A stretch of DNA of 5,349 nucleotides from Anaeromyxobacter sp. (GTDB lineage: Bacteria; Myxococcota; Myxococcia; Myxococcales; Anaeromyxobacteraceae). The DNA lies in NCBI GenBank assembly GCA_020028115.1, contig JAHWYA010000177.1, positions 1 to 5,349 of the forward strand, written 5' to 3'. Under the pieces are notes generated by a model. It ran no database searches, was not told where the DNA came from, and was given only the letters and a program-made list of their open reading frames with translations. The position numbers and the translations under genes were made by a program. Within the stretch, counting starts at the first letter, position 1; the number at the start of each line of letters is the position of its first letter. Shown here piece by piece: positions 1-5,349 of this stretch.

Positions 1-8
1 GCCCCCGT

Positions 9-1541
9 TCACATCCCGCCGGCTCGCCGGCGGAGCGGAGCCGCCGCGAGCGCCGCGCGCGGCGCCGCCGGGACTGCGCCCTGTGCCTGGAGCTTGAAGA
101 ACGCCACGTGGGAGAGGAGCGACGCGGCGTGCGCGGACATCTCCTCCGCCGTCGAGGACAGCTCCTCGGCGGCGGACGCGGTCCGCCCCGTCACCTGGTC
201 GACGCTCGACATCGCCGTCGTGATCTCGGAGACGCCCGCCGCCTGCTCGCGGCTCACCGCGGCGACCTCCTGCACGAGGGTCGCCGTGCGCGAGATGGTC
301 GGGACGAGGCCCGCGAGGAGGGTGCCCGAGCGCTCCGCGACCGCGACGCTGTGCGCGGCGTGCTGCGCGATCTCCTTCGCCGCCTTCTGGCTGTGCTCCG
401 CGAGCTTGCGGACCTCCGCCGCGACCACCGCGAAGCCGCGGCCGTGCTCGCCCGCCCGCGCCGCCTCGATCGCCGCGTTGAGCGCGAGGAGGTTCGTCTG
501 GTAGGCGATCTCCTCGACGATCCCGATCTGCGTGGCGATGGTGCGCATCGCGCCGACCGTCTCGGTCACCGCCGCCCCGGCCTCCTGGGCGGCGCGGGAG
601 CCCTGGACCGCGGCGCCCTCCGTCGCGCGGCTCGAGTCGGCGTTCCGCCCGATCGACGCGGTCATCTCCTGGAGCCGCGCGCTCGTCCGGTTCACCGACT
701 CCGCCTGCTCGTTCGTCCCCGCCGAGAGCGACTGTGCCGTGGCGGCCACCTGCCCGGCGGCGGCGCCGATCCCCTCCGCGCCGTCGCGGACCTGCGCGAC
801 CACCTCCCGGAGCCGGCTCGCCATCCGCTGCATGGCGGCGAGCGCGACGCCGGTCTCGTCGGTCGACGAGACCTCGATGCGGACGTCCATGTCGCCCTCG
901 CCGATCGCCTCCGCCGCGTGGACGATGGTGGCGAGCGGCGCGAGGAGCCGCTTCACCGTGACCCAGGTGACGGCGAGCATCACGAGGAGCGCCGCGAGGC
1001 CGACGGCCAGGAACCGCGCCGCGAGGCCGCGCGCGGCGGCGAGCTTCACGCTCTCCTTCACCGCGAACGCGACCCGCCACCCCCACGGCGCGAAGTCGCG
1101 GTGGGCGACCCAGATCCGCTGCCCCTCGACGTCCGCCGAGAAGGTGCCCTCGCGCGCGGCGGCGAGCGCGCGCGCGAGGTCGCCGGGCAGCGGCGACCCG
1201 GGCTCGCGGCCCGGGAAGAGGAGCACGCTCCCCGCGTCGTTCGCGACGAACAGGGTGACGTCGCCGGCGGCGCGCCCACCCGCGCGCGACGCGAGCGCCT
1301 CGAGCACCGACTTCTGCGCGCCCTGGACGTACGCCTCGACGTCCGCGAGCCCGGTCTTCGCGAGGCTCGCGTGCTCCGCCTCGAGCTGGGCGAGCACGCC
1401 CGCGAGCCGCTCGCGATAGAGCGCGTCGTCCTTCTCCGACACCAGCGCCGAGAACGACGCGTACAGCACCGCGAACGTCGCCGCGAGCGCCACCGCGACG
1501 ATGCCGCTCTGGACGATGGTGAGCTTCGTGCGGATGAGCAT
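9..1541 (-). CDS. Methyl-accepting chemotaxis protein, periplasmic Cache-like sensor, HAMP and signalling domains
   Basis: This 510-residue transmembrane chemoreceptor should sense a ligand in the periplasm and control CheA/CheW in the cytoplasm. Membrane helix 1 is about residues 7-29. The sensor, about 30-173, looks like a single Cache-type domain ([16 protein letters not shown] near 95-110, then [11 protein letters not shown] near 151-161), though this is judged by eye. Helix 2 is about 174-197 and HAMP about 198-250, with the conserved DETG at 228-231. The signalling hairpin tip is unmistakable: [20 protein letters not shown] (346-365), then [18 protein letters not shown]. Paired acidic residues in [15 protein letters not shown] (454-468) look like methylation sites. 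The C-terminal tail is Ala/Pro/Arg-rich and lacks an NWETF-type CheR/CheB tether. The ATG is the only usable start: the frame upstream has a stop and no alternative start codon. No good Shine-Dalgarno is seen, only G-runs, so translation may be coupled to the binding-protein gene ending 25 bases upstream. The ligand is unknown. Confidence 0.96.
   Translation of the reverse strand: MLIRTKLTIVQSGIVAVALAATFAVLYASFSALVSEKDDALYRERLAGVLAQLEAEHASLAKTGLADVEAYVQGAQKSVLEALASRAGGRAAGDVTLFVANDAGSVLLFPGREPGSPLPGDLARALAAAREGTFSADVEGQRIWVAHRDFAPWGWRVAFAVKESVKLAAARGLAARFLAVGLAALLVMLAVTWVTVKRLLAPLATIVHAAEAIGEGDMDVRIEVSSTDETGVALAAMQRMASRLREVVAQVRDGAEGIGAAAGQVAATAQSLSAGTNEQAESVNRTSARLQEMTASIGRNADSSRATEGAAVQGSRAAQEAGAAVTETVGAMRTIATQIGIVEEIAYQTNLLALNAAIEAARAGEHGRGFAVVAAEVRKLAEHSQKAAKEIAQHAAHSVAVAERSGTLLAGLVPTISRTATLVQEVAAVSREQAAGVSEITTAMSSVDQVTGRTASAAEELSSTAEEMSAHAASLLSHVAFFKLQAQGAVPAAPRAALAAAPLRRRAGGM
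16..33 (-). repeat. Perfect GC inverted repeat at the 3' end of the MCP gene
   Basis: CCGCCGGC and GCCGGCGG flank a TC centre, giving a perfect 8-base inverted repeat. In practice this is a 7-base stem with a 4-base loop. It lies in the last codons (Arg/Ala/Gly tail) and ends four bases before the stop codon. No T-run follows on the minus strand, so it is not a canonical intrinsic terminator. It could aid termination or mRNA 3' protection, or simply reflect Arg/Gly codons at extreme GC. Confidence 0.35.
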
Positions 1542-1566
1542 GGGCGGAGCCCCCCGGACCCCGGCG

Positions 1567-2517
1567 CTACTTCAGGACCACCGCGTTGCGCACCAGCTCG
1601 GGCTTGAAGACCACGCCACCCTTCCCGGCGAGCTTCACGTTGACCATGATCTGCCCCTCCTTGTTGCGGGCGACCGGGATGGACGTGGGCTTCTCGCCCT
1701 TCAGGATCGAGGCCGCGGCCTTGCCCGCCCAGATGCCCTGCTCGGCCGCGACCTTCGTGAGGCCGAGCATCGCGTACGGCATCATGAAGTCATACATCGC
1801 GCCGGACGGGATCCGGGTGTTCGCCTCGGCGAACGCCTTCGCGTCCGCCTCGTTCCACCCTGCGATCCCCGCGTAGTTGCCGAGGAGGAGGACGTCCACC
1901 TTGCCCTGGAGCTCCTGGAACGCGGCCTTCCAGTCGGCGAAGGTCTTCACGAAGCGCTCCTCGGCGAAGTGGAGCTTCAGCTGGTCGCGGTACGCCTTCT
2001 GCTCGATCCGCTCGGTCTCGTTGTCCACGGTGAGGAACCCGACCCGCTTCCCCTTGGCGTACTCGTGGAGCTTGTCGAGGAGCTGGGTGGTGAGCGCGAC
2101 CTCGACCATGCCGGTCGTGTTCCGGTACGGGAGGCCGTACCCCGTCGCGTCCCAGTTCACGCCGCAGAAGACGAAGGGGATCGCCGAGTCCTTGAAGTAC
2201 GGCTGCAGGACGTACTTCACCGCGTTGTCGTCGGAGAGGATGACCGCGCCTGGCCTCGCCTTCTCGATCGCGGCCTTCGCGGCGAGCCCTGCGGCCTGCT
2301 TCGACTTCTCGTCGCCGTTCCGCTTCGTGTCCATCCGGAAGAACTCGACCTCGTAGCCGCTCGCGCGGAGCACCTTGGCCGCGCCCCCCTCGATCCCGTC
2401 GCTCCACTCGTACCCAGGGTGGTACGAGTTCACGAAGAGCACCTTCTTCGCGGTCTGCGCGTGGGCGGGGACGGCGAGCGTCGCGGCGAGGGCGGCGGCG
2501 GTGAAAGCTCTTTTCAT
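1567..2517 (-). CDS. Periplasmic ABC-type substrate-binding protein, solute unknown
   Basis: The product is 316 residues, exported and predicted to be a two-lobed solute-binding protein. Residues 1-20 form a signal peptide (MKR, hydrophobic Ala/Leu core, PAHA before Gln21). There is no lipobox cysteine, so it should be soluble in the periplasm. The mature protein opens with [15 protein letters not shown] (24-38), then [11 protein letters not shown] (93-103), [10 protein letters not shown] (114-123), a second-lobe start [14 protein letters not shown] (157-170), and a late [17 protein letters not shown] (261-277) with IPV. This layout resembles the ABC_sub_bind / TrpX-like group (COG2984), a family call from memory. 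The start is fixed by the signal peptide and by GGGAGA seven bases before ATG; the frame stays open upstream to 2688 but that part is not protein-like. No permease or ATPase is visible. The next gene, 25 bases on, is an MCP, suggesting a sensory role, although a distant transporter is equally possible. The solute cannot be read from the sequence. Confidence 0.9.
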   Translation of the reverse strand: MKRAFTAAALAATLAVPAHAQTAKKVLFVNSYHPGYEWSDGIEGGAAKVLRASGYEVEFFRMDTKRNGDEKSKQAAGLAAKAAIEKARPGAVILSDDNAVKYVLQPYFKDSAIPFVFCGVNWDATGYGLPYRNTTGMVEVALTTQLLDKLHEYAKGKRVGFLTVDNETERIEQKAYRDQLKLHFAEERFVKTFADWKAAFQELQGKVDVLLLGNYAGIAGWNEADAKAFAEANTRIPSGAMYDFMMPYAMLGLTKVAAEQGIWAGKAAASILKGEKPTSIPVARNKEGQIMVNVKLAGKGGVVFKPELVRNAVVLK

Positions 2518-2524
2518 TTGGGGT

Positions 2525-2530
2525 TCTCCC
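2525..2530 (-). promoter_or_regulatory. Ribosome binding site of the substrate-binding protein gene
   Basis: The minus strand reads GGGAGA seven bases before the ATG at 2517-2515. The spacing is good and it supports this start over any upstream in-frame start. It is one of the two clear Shine-Dalgarno sites in the window. Confidence 0.7.
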
Positions 2531-2535
2531 GGAAG

Positions 2536-2555
2536 GGTTCGGTTCGGTCGAGTCG
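2536..2555 (-). repeat. Short tandem pentamer-like repeat in the leader of the binding-protein gene
   Basis: On the plus strand four pentamers stand in a row: GGTTC, GGTTC, GGTCG, AGTCG. The first two are identical and the others degenerate. The array lies 19-38 bases upstream of the ATG, where a promoter or operator could sit. It may be chance in GC-rich DNA. Confidence 0.3.
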
Positions 2556-2568
2556 TGCGCGCGCGCAC
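2555..2568. repeat. 14-base perfect palindrome of alternating purine-pyrimidine
   Basis: GTGCGCGCGCGCAC is its own reverse complement and strictly alternates purine and pyrimidine, a sequence class known to favour Z-DNA under negative supercoiling. It lies 38-51 bases upstream of the binding-protein ATG. It could be an operator or a short mRNA hairpin, but simple CG-rich runs are common at this GC content. Confidence 0.4.
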
Positions 2569-2630
2569 CCGGCTGCAAGGGAGGGGCCGCGCGTTTCCGG
2601 CGGCGCACGCACACTTGCACTCCGCGTCCT

Positions 2631-2684
2631 GCGCGCCAGGGCGCGGGTTTACGCGGCGGCACCCGCCCTCGGCGCCTGGCGCGC
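2631..2684 (-). repeat. Long interrupted stem-loop in the intergenic region
   Basis: A perfect 10-base inverted repeat (plus strand GCGCGCCAGG at 2631-2640, CCTGGCGCGC at 2675-2684) encloses a second perfect 6-base one (GCGGGT at 2643-2648, ACCCGC at 2661-2666). Together they can form a nested stem with an asymmetric internal loop and a 12-base apical loop. It starts about 78 bases past the pntB stop and ends about 114 bases before the next ATG. It may belong to the pnt 3' untranslated region, processing or attenuation, or to the leader of the downstream unit. It is not a standard intrinsic terminator because no T-tract follows. Confidence 0.5.
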
Positions 2685-2740
2685 CCACCGGCGCTGACCT
2701 GTCGCGGGCGACCCGGGGGGTCCCGCGCGCACCCGGGCGG

Positions 2741-2755
2741 CGCCCGGACCGGGCG
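2741..2755 (-). terminator. Possible terminator-like hairpin just after pntB, no T-run
   Basis: CGCCCGG and CCGGGCG flank one central base, so the RNA can form a 6-base all-GC stem with a 3-base loop. It lies seven bases past the pntB stop codon, where an operon terminator would be expected. The following bases are GC-rich rather than T-rich, so factor-dependent termination or mRNA end protection is likelier than classical intrinsic termination. Confidence 0.35.
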
Positions 2756-2761
2756 AGTCGA

Positions 2762-4150
2762 CTATCCCTGCTTGATCTCCTGGATGACCTTCGCGAGCGA
2801 CTGCTTCGCGTCGCCGAACAGCATCGCGGTGTTCTCCCGGTAGAAGAGCTCGTTCTCGATGCCGGCGAAGCCGGGGCTCATCGAGCGCTTCAGGACGATC
2901 ACCTGCCTCGCCCGGTCGACGTCCAGGATCGGCATCCCATAGATGGGGGACGAGCGATCGGTCCGGGCCGCGGGGTTCACGACGTCGTTCGCGCCGATGA
3001 CGAGCGCGACGTCGGCGTGCTCGAACTCGTCGTTCACCTCCTCCATCTCCTTCAGCCGGTCGTACGGGACGTCCGCCTCGGCGAGGAGGACGTTCATGTG
3101 GCCCGGCATGCGACCGGCGACGGGGTGGATCGCGTACAGCACCGTCCCCCCGTTGCGCTCGATGAGCGCGGCGAGCTCGCGGACCTGGTGCTGCGCCTGA
3201 GCGACCGCCATCCCGTACCCCGGTACGACGATGACGAGCCGCGCCCAGGCGAGCTGGATGGCCGCGTCCTGGGGGGTGATCGCGCGCACCGAGAGCTCCG
3301 CCGCGCTCCGGGCCGCGGTGGCCGGCGCCGCGCCGAAGGCGCCGAAGAGGACGTTCGTGAACGACCGGTTCATCGCCCGGCTCATCACGACCGACAGGAC
3401 GAACCCGGAGGCGCCGTCGAGGGCGCCCGCGATGATGAGCACGTCGTTGCCGATCGCGAACCCGGTCGCGGCCGAGGCGAGTCCCGCGTACGAGTTGAGG
3501 AGCGAGATCACGACGGGCATGTCCGCCCCGCCGATGGGCAGGACGAGCGCGACGCCGAAGACGAGGGCGAGCGCCACCATCCCGTAGAACGCGGCGGGGT
3601 TCTCCGGCCGGAGGACGAGCGACGCGAAGAGCGCCGCCGCGGTCGCGAACACGGCGAGCGACACGACGTTCTGCCCGCGGAAGGTCACCGGGCGCGAGGG
3701 GAGGAGCTCCTGGAGCTTACCGAACGCCATGAAGCTCCCGGTGACGGTGAGCGCGCCGAAGAGGACCTCGAACCCGAGCGCCGTCATCTCCACCCGCCCG
3801 ACGCGCGCGCCCTGTCCGAGCCGCCAGAACTCGGCGACGCCGACGAGCGTCGCGGCGACGGCGCCGAACATGTGCGAGATCGCGATCCGCTGGGGCATCG
3901 CGGTCATCGGCACGTAGACGCCGAGCGGGTAGCCCGCGACCGCGCCCACGGCGAGCCCGGCGAGGATCCACTCGTACCGGACGATCTCGTGGTGGAGGAG
4001 CGTCCCGACGATCGCGACGAGCATGCCGAGCGCCGCGAGCTGCATGCCGCGCCGGGCGCGGGCCGGGACGGTGAGGCTCCTCAGCCCGAGGATGAAGAGG
4101 ACGGACGCGGCGAGGTAGGCGACCTCGAGGAGGACGTCGCGCGCGCTCAC
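2762..4150 (-). CDS. pntB: NAD(P) transhydrogenase beta subunit
   Basis: PntB carries nine membrane helices and the NADP(H)-binding domain of the enzyme that couples proton entry to hydride transfer from NADH to NADP+. Its 462 residues match the usual length. The membrane part (about 4-256) includes PMTAMPQRIAISHMFGA (81-97), whose His93 aligns with the proton-path histidine (His91) of E. coli PntB, and GGADMPVVISLLNSYAG (207-223). Domain III (about 290-462) has VVPGYGMAVAQAQH (308-321), HPVAGRMPGHMNVLLAEAD (342-360), GANDVVNP (386-393), KRSMSPGFAG (421-430) and FGDAK (445-449), all family hallmarks for NADP(H) binding. The GTG start overlaps the pntAB stop by four bases (GTGA), and the N-terminus aligns with known PntB from this point. 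No strong Shine-Dalgarno is seen and a GC hairpin lies just upstream, so translation probably depends on ribosomes arriving from pntAB. ISH and GALDGASG differ from E. coli, suggesting another PntB subclass. Confidence 0.98.
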   Translation of the reverse strand: MSARDVLLEVAYLAASVLFILGLRSLTVPARARRGMQLAALGMLVAIVGTLLHHEIVRYEWILAGLAVGAVAGYPLGVYVPMTAMPQRIAISHMFGAVAATLVGVAEFWRLGQGARVGRVEMTALGFEVLFGALTVTGSFMAFGKLQELLPSRPVTFRGQNVVSLAVFATAAALFASLVLRPENPAAFYGMVALALVFGVALVLPIGGADMPVVISLLNSYAGLASAATGFAIGNDVLIIAGALDGASGFVLSVVMSRAMNRSFTNVLFGAFGAAPATAARSAAELSVRAITPQDAAIQLAWARLVIVVPGYGMAVAQAQHQVRELAALIERNGGTVLYAIHPVAGRMPGHMNVLLAEADVPYDRLKEMEEVNDEFEHADVALVIGANDVVNPAARTDRSSPIYGMPILDVDRARQVIVLKRSMSPGFAGIENELFYRENTAMLFGDAKQSLAKVIQEIKQG

Positions 4151-4446
4151 CTGGGCGCGCCCCCCGGCGGCCCCCGCCGGAACATCTTCAGCATCCGGTC
4201 GGTGATGATGAAGCCGCCGACGGCGTTCACGGTCGCGCTCGCGACGGCGATCGTCCCGAGGATCGTCGGGACCGCCCCGTGGTCCGCCCCCGCCATCACG
4301 AGGGAGCCGACGAGCGAGATGGCGCTGATCGCGTTCGTCGCGGACATGAGCGGCGTGTGGAGGAGCGCCGGCACGCGGGTGATCGTGAAGAGCCCGACGA
4401 AGCCGGCGAGGACGAACACGTAGAGCTCGATGACCTGGAGGTGCAT
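4147..4446 (-). CDS. pntAB: NAD(P) transhydrogenase alpha subunit, membrane part
   Basis: This 99-residue membrane protein corresponds to the C-terminal membrane part of the fused PntA of E. coli; in split-alpha enzymes such as that of Rhodospirillum rubrum it is a separate subunit. Three hydrophobic helices are seen, about residues 5-22, 35-55 and 62-82. Family motifs are VPALLHTPLMSATNAISA (25-42) and VNAVGGFIITDRMLKMFRR (73-91). The tail after MFRR is Gly/Pro-rich and probably unconstrained. The ATG at 4446 shares one base with the pntAA stop (TGATG). A GTG one codon earlier is possible, but AAGGTGAGG ends five bases before the ATG and only two before the GTG, favouring ATG. It joins PntB in the proton-conducting domain II, and the overlaps on both sides indicate coupled translation at matched stoichiometry. 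Confidence 0.97.
   Translation of the reverse strand: MHLQVIELYVFVLAGFVGLFTITRVPALLHTPLMSATNAISAISLVGSLVMAGADHGAVPTILGTIAVASATVNAVGGFIITDRMLKMFRRGPPGGAPR
4164..4180 (-). promoter_or_regulatory. Hairpin immediately upstream of the pntB start
   Basis: CCGGCGG and CCGCCGG, separated by three C on the plus strand, form a perfect 7-base stem with a 3-base loop. It ends 13 bases before the pntB GTG, about where a Shine-Dalgarno should lie, and is followed by the 10-base palindrome GGGCGCGCCC (4153-4162). It sits in the Gly/Pro tail codons of pntAB. A ribosome finishing pntAB would melt it, which would fit translational coupling. This role is inferred. Confidence 0.35.
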
Positions 4447-5348
4447 CACGGCCTCACCTTGCCGGCGTGGACGACGAGCATCGGCCCGACGATCTCGTCG
4501 GAGGGGTCGAGGACGAGCCGCCCGTCCTTCGCGAGGTGCCCGAGGAGCGTCGCGACGTTGCGGCCGTAGAGCTGGCTCGCGTGGAGCGGGACGGTGGAGG
4601 GGAGGTTCACCGGGCCGAGCACGGTCACGTCCCCCTCCACGACCCGCTCGCCGGCGCGGGTGAGCTCGCAGTTCCCGCCGGTCTCCGCCGCGAGGTCGAC
4701 GACGACGGACCCCGGCCGCATCGCGCGGACCATCCCCGCCGTGAGGAGCCGCGGCGCGGGGCGGCCCGGCACCTGCGCGGTCGTGACGACGAGATCCACC
4801 TCGCGGAGGTGCGCTCCGACCGCGGCGAGGACCCGCTCCTGCTCGCGGTCCCCGAGCTCCTTCGCGTAGCCGCCCTGGCCCTCCGCGGCCACCTCCGGCA
4901 CGTCCACGAACGCCGCGCCGAGCGAGCGGACCTGCTCCCTCACGGCGGAGCGGACGTCGAACGCCGAGACCACCCCGCCCAGGCGGCGGGCGGTCGCGAT
5001 CGCCTGGAGCCCGGCGACCCCCGCGCCGAGGACGAAGACCCTGGCCGGCGCGAGCGTGCCGGCCGCGGTCGTCATCATCGGCAGGATCCGAGACAGGGTG
5101 GCGGCGCCGAGGATCACCGCCGCGTACCCGGCGAGCGTCGCCTGCGACGAGAGCGCGTCCATCGCCTGGGCGCGCGTGATCCGCGGGACCCGCTCCATCG
5201 CGAGGACCGAGACGCGGCGAGCGGCGAGGCGCGCGAGGACGTCGGCGTCGAGCCCGGGCGCGAGGAGGCCCACCAAGAGGGCGCCCTCCGGGACCTCGCC
5301 GGCGTCGGCGGCGCGGGGCGCGCGTACCCGGGCGACGACGTCGACGCC
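4446..5348 (-). CDS. pntAA: NAD(P) transhydrogenase alpha subunit, NAD(H)-binding part (5' end outside the window)
   Basis: The last 300 residues of the soluble domain I subunit, which binds NAD(H) and passes hydride to NADP(H) on PntB, are present. The frame stays open to the right edge, so the start is outside. By alignment from memory with R. rubrum PntAA, about 71 N-terminal residues are missing. Visible residues 56-68 read RITRAQAMDALSS; Arg56, Gln61 and Asp64 match the catalytic-site RQD loop (Arg127, Gln132, Asp135 in R. rubrum). The dinucleotide-binding motif VLGAGVAGLQAIATARRLGG is at 106-125, followed by the NAD-ribose region SAFDVR (128-133). TTAQVPGRPAPRLLT (189-203) and VVVDLAAETGGNCE (215-228) are further conserved stretches. 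The protein ends at VVHAGKVRP without membrane helices, confirming the split form. The stop overlaps the pntAB ATG by one base. The operon promoter is not in the window. Confidence 0.97.
   Translation of the reverse strand, partial: GVDVVARVRAPRAADAGEVPEGALLVGLLAPGLDADVLARLAARRVSVLAMERVPRITRAQAMDALSSQATLAGYAAVILGAATLSRILPMMTTAAGTLAPARVFVLGAGVAGLQAIATARRLGGVVSAFDVRSAVREQVRSLGAAFVDVPEVAAEGQGGYAKELGDREQERVLAAVGAHLREVDLVVTTAQVPGRPAPRLLTAGMVRAMRPGSVVVDLAAETGGNCELTRAGERVVEGDVTVLGPVNLPSTVPLHASQLYGRNVATLLGHLAKDGRLVLDPSDEIVGPMLVVHAGKVRP
4452..4460 (-). promoter_or_regulatory. Ribosome binding site of pntAB
   Basis: The minus strand reads AAGGTGAGG, ending five bases before the ATG at 4446. It lies inside the last codons of pntAA. 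Its spacing decides between the two adjacent starts (GTG at 4449, ATG at 4446) in favour of ATG. Confidence 0.6.
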
Positions 5349-5349
5349 G

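Larger units (their letters stand above)
2518..2761 (-). other. Intergenic region between pntB and the binding-protein gene
   Basis: These 244 bases hold no convincing gene. They follow the pntB stop and precede the binding-protein start, so they should contain the end of the pnt transcript and the promoter and leader of the downstream unit, unless the two are read through. No good -35/-10 pair is visible. The closest is TTGCAG at 2578-2573 (minus), but the bases about 17 further on do not resemble TATAAT. No sigma-54 GG-N10-GC motif was found at correct spacing. Several GC-rich inverted repeats are present and listed separately; none has a T-run. Confidence 0.6.

Noticed and set aside
108..1607. 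Plus-strand open frame of 499 codons opposite the MCP gene
   Set aside because: Its translation is an Arg/Asp/Glu/Leu-rich composition typical of the antisense frame of GC-rich genes, with no domain. The opposite strand holds an unmistakable MCP.
2601..2622. Sigma-54-like GG...TTGC sequence on the plus strand
   Set aside because: The spacing between GG and GC is 13 rather than 10 bases, and no plus-strand gene follows.
2518..2688. N-terminal extension of the binding protein by 57 residues
   Set aside because: The frame is open, but the extension is Arg/Pro/Cys-rich, would bury the signal peptide, and ignores the well-placed GGGAGA and ATG at 2517.
1501..2697. Plus-strand open frame of 398 codons opposite the binding-protein gene
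   Set aside because: It has the same antisense low-complexity character, no ribosome site of note and no conserved motif.
2701..2722. Small overlapping inverted repeats (GTCGC/GCGAC and GACCC/GGGTC) after pntB
   Set aside because: Stems of only 4-5 bases with tiny loops are expected by chance in DNA this GC-rich, and no T-run follows.
2375..4423. Plus-strand open frame of 682 codons spanning the gap and pntB
   Set aside because: It is biased to Arg/Glu/Asp/His with no recognisable motif and lies opposite pntB and part of pntAB. Lack of stops is expected at this GC content.
4447..4449. GTG one codon upstream as the pntAB start
   Set aside because: AAGGTGAGG would lie only two bases away. 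The ATG at 4446 has a better five-base spacing and gives the usual N-terminus.

Overview
The window is very GC-rich, with third codon positions almost all G or C. All five recognisable genes lie on the minus strand, so transcription runs from high to low coordinates. There are two units. The upstream unit (5349 to 2762) is a three-gene proton-translocating NAD(P) transhydrogenase operon in split-alpha form: pntAA (cut off by the right edge), pntAB and pntB. Their stop and start codons overlap. The downstream unit (2517 to 9) encodes an exported periplasmic substrate-binding protein and, 25 bases later, a full-length methyl-accepting chemotaxis protein (MCP). A 244-base non-coding stretch (2518-2761) separates the units and holds several GC-rich inverted repeats.

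A Sec-type signal peptide without a lipobox, a periplasmic binding protein and an MCP with a periplasmic sensor domain point to a motile or taxis-capable diderm bacterium. The base composition and the split transhydrogenase fit a GC-rich proteobacterium or myxobacterium. Anaeromyxobacter-like organisms are one reasonable guess, but this rests on general character only and no species is assigned.

PntAA (NAD(H) domain), PntAB (three membrane helices) and PntB (nine membrane helices plus the NADP(H) domain) form one enzyme that couples inward proton flow to NADPH formation from NADH. The binding protein has no permease or ATPase gene beside it here but sits directly before the MCP. The likeliest reading is a sensory pair in which the binding protein takes up a small molecule in the periplasm and the MCP reports it, or the same nutrient class, to CheA/CheW. 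That functional link is inferred from gene order only.

No RNA genes, insertion sequences, CRISPR arrays or plus-strand genes were found. The long plus-strand open frames are composition artefacts opposite real genes. The most useful second looks are the binding protein-MCP pair, the structured intergenic region, the hairpin just before the pntB start, and a non-E. coli-type membrane motif in PntB. Nothing clearly amounts to an undescribed system.
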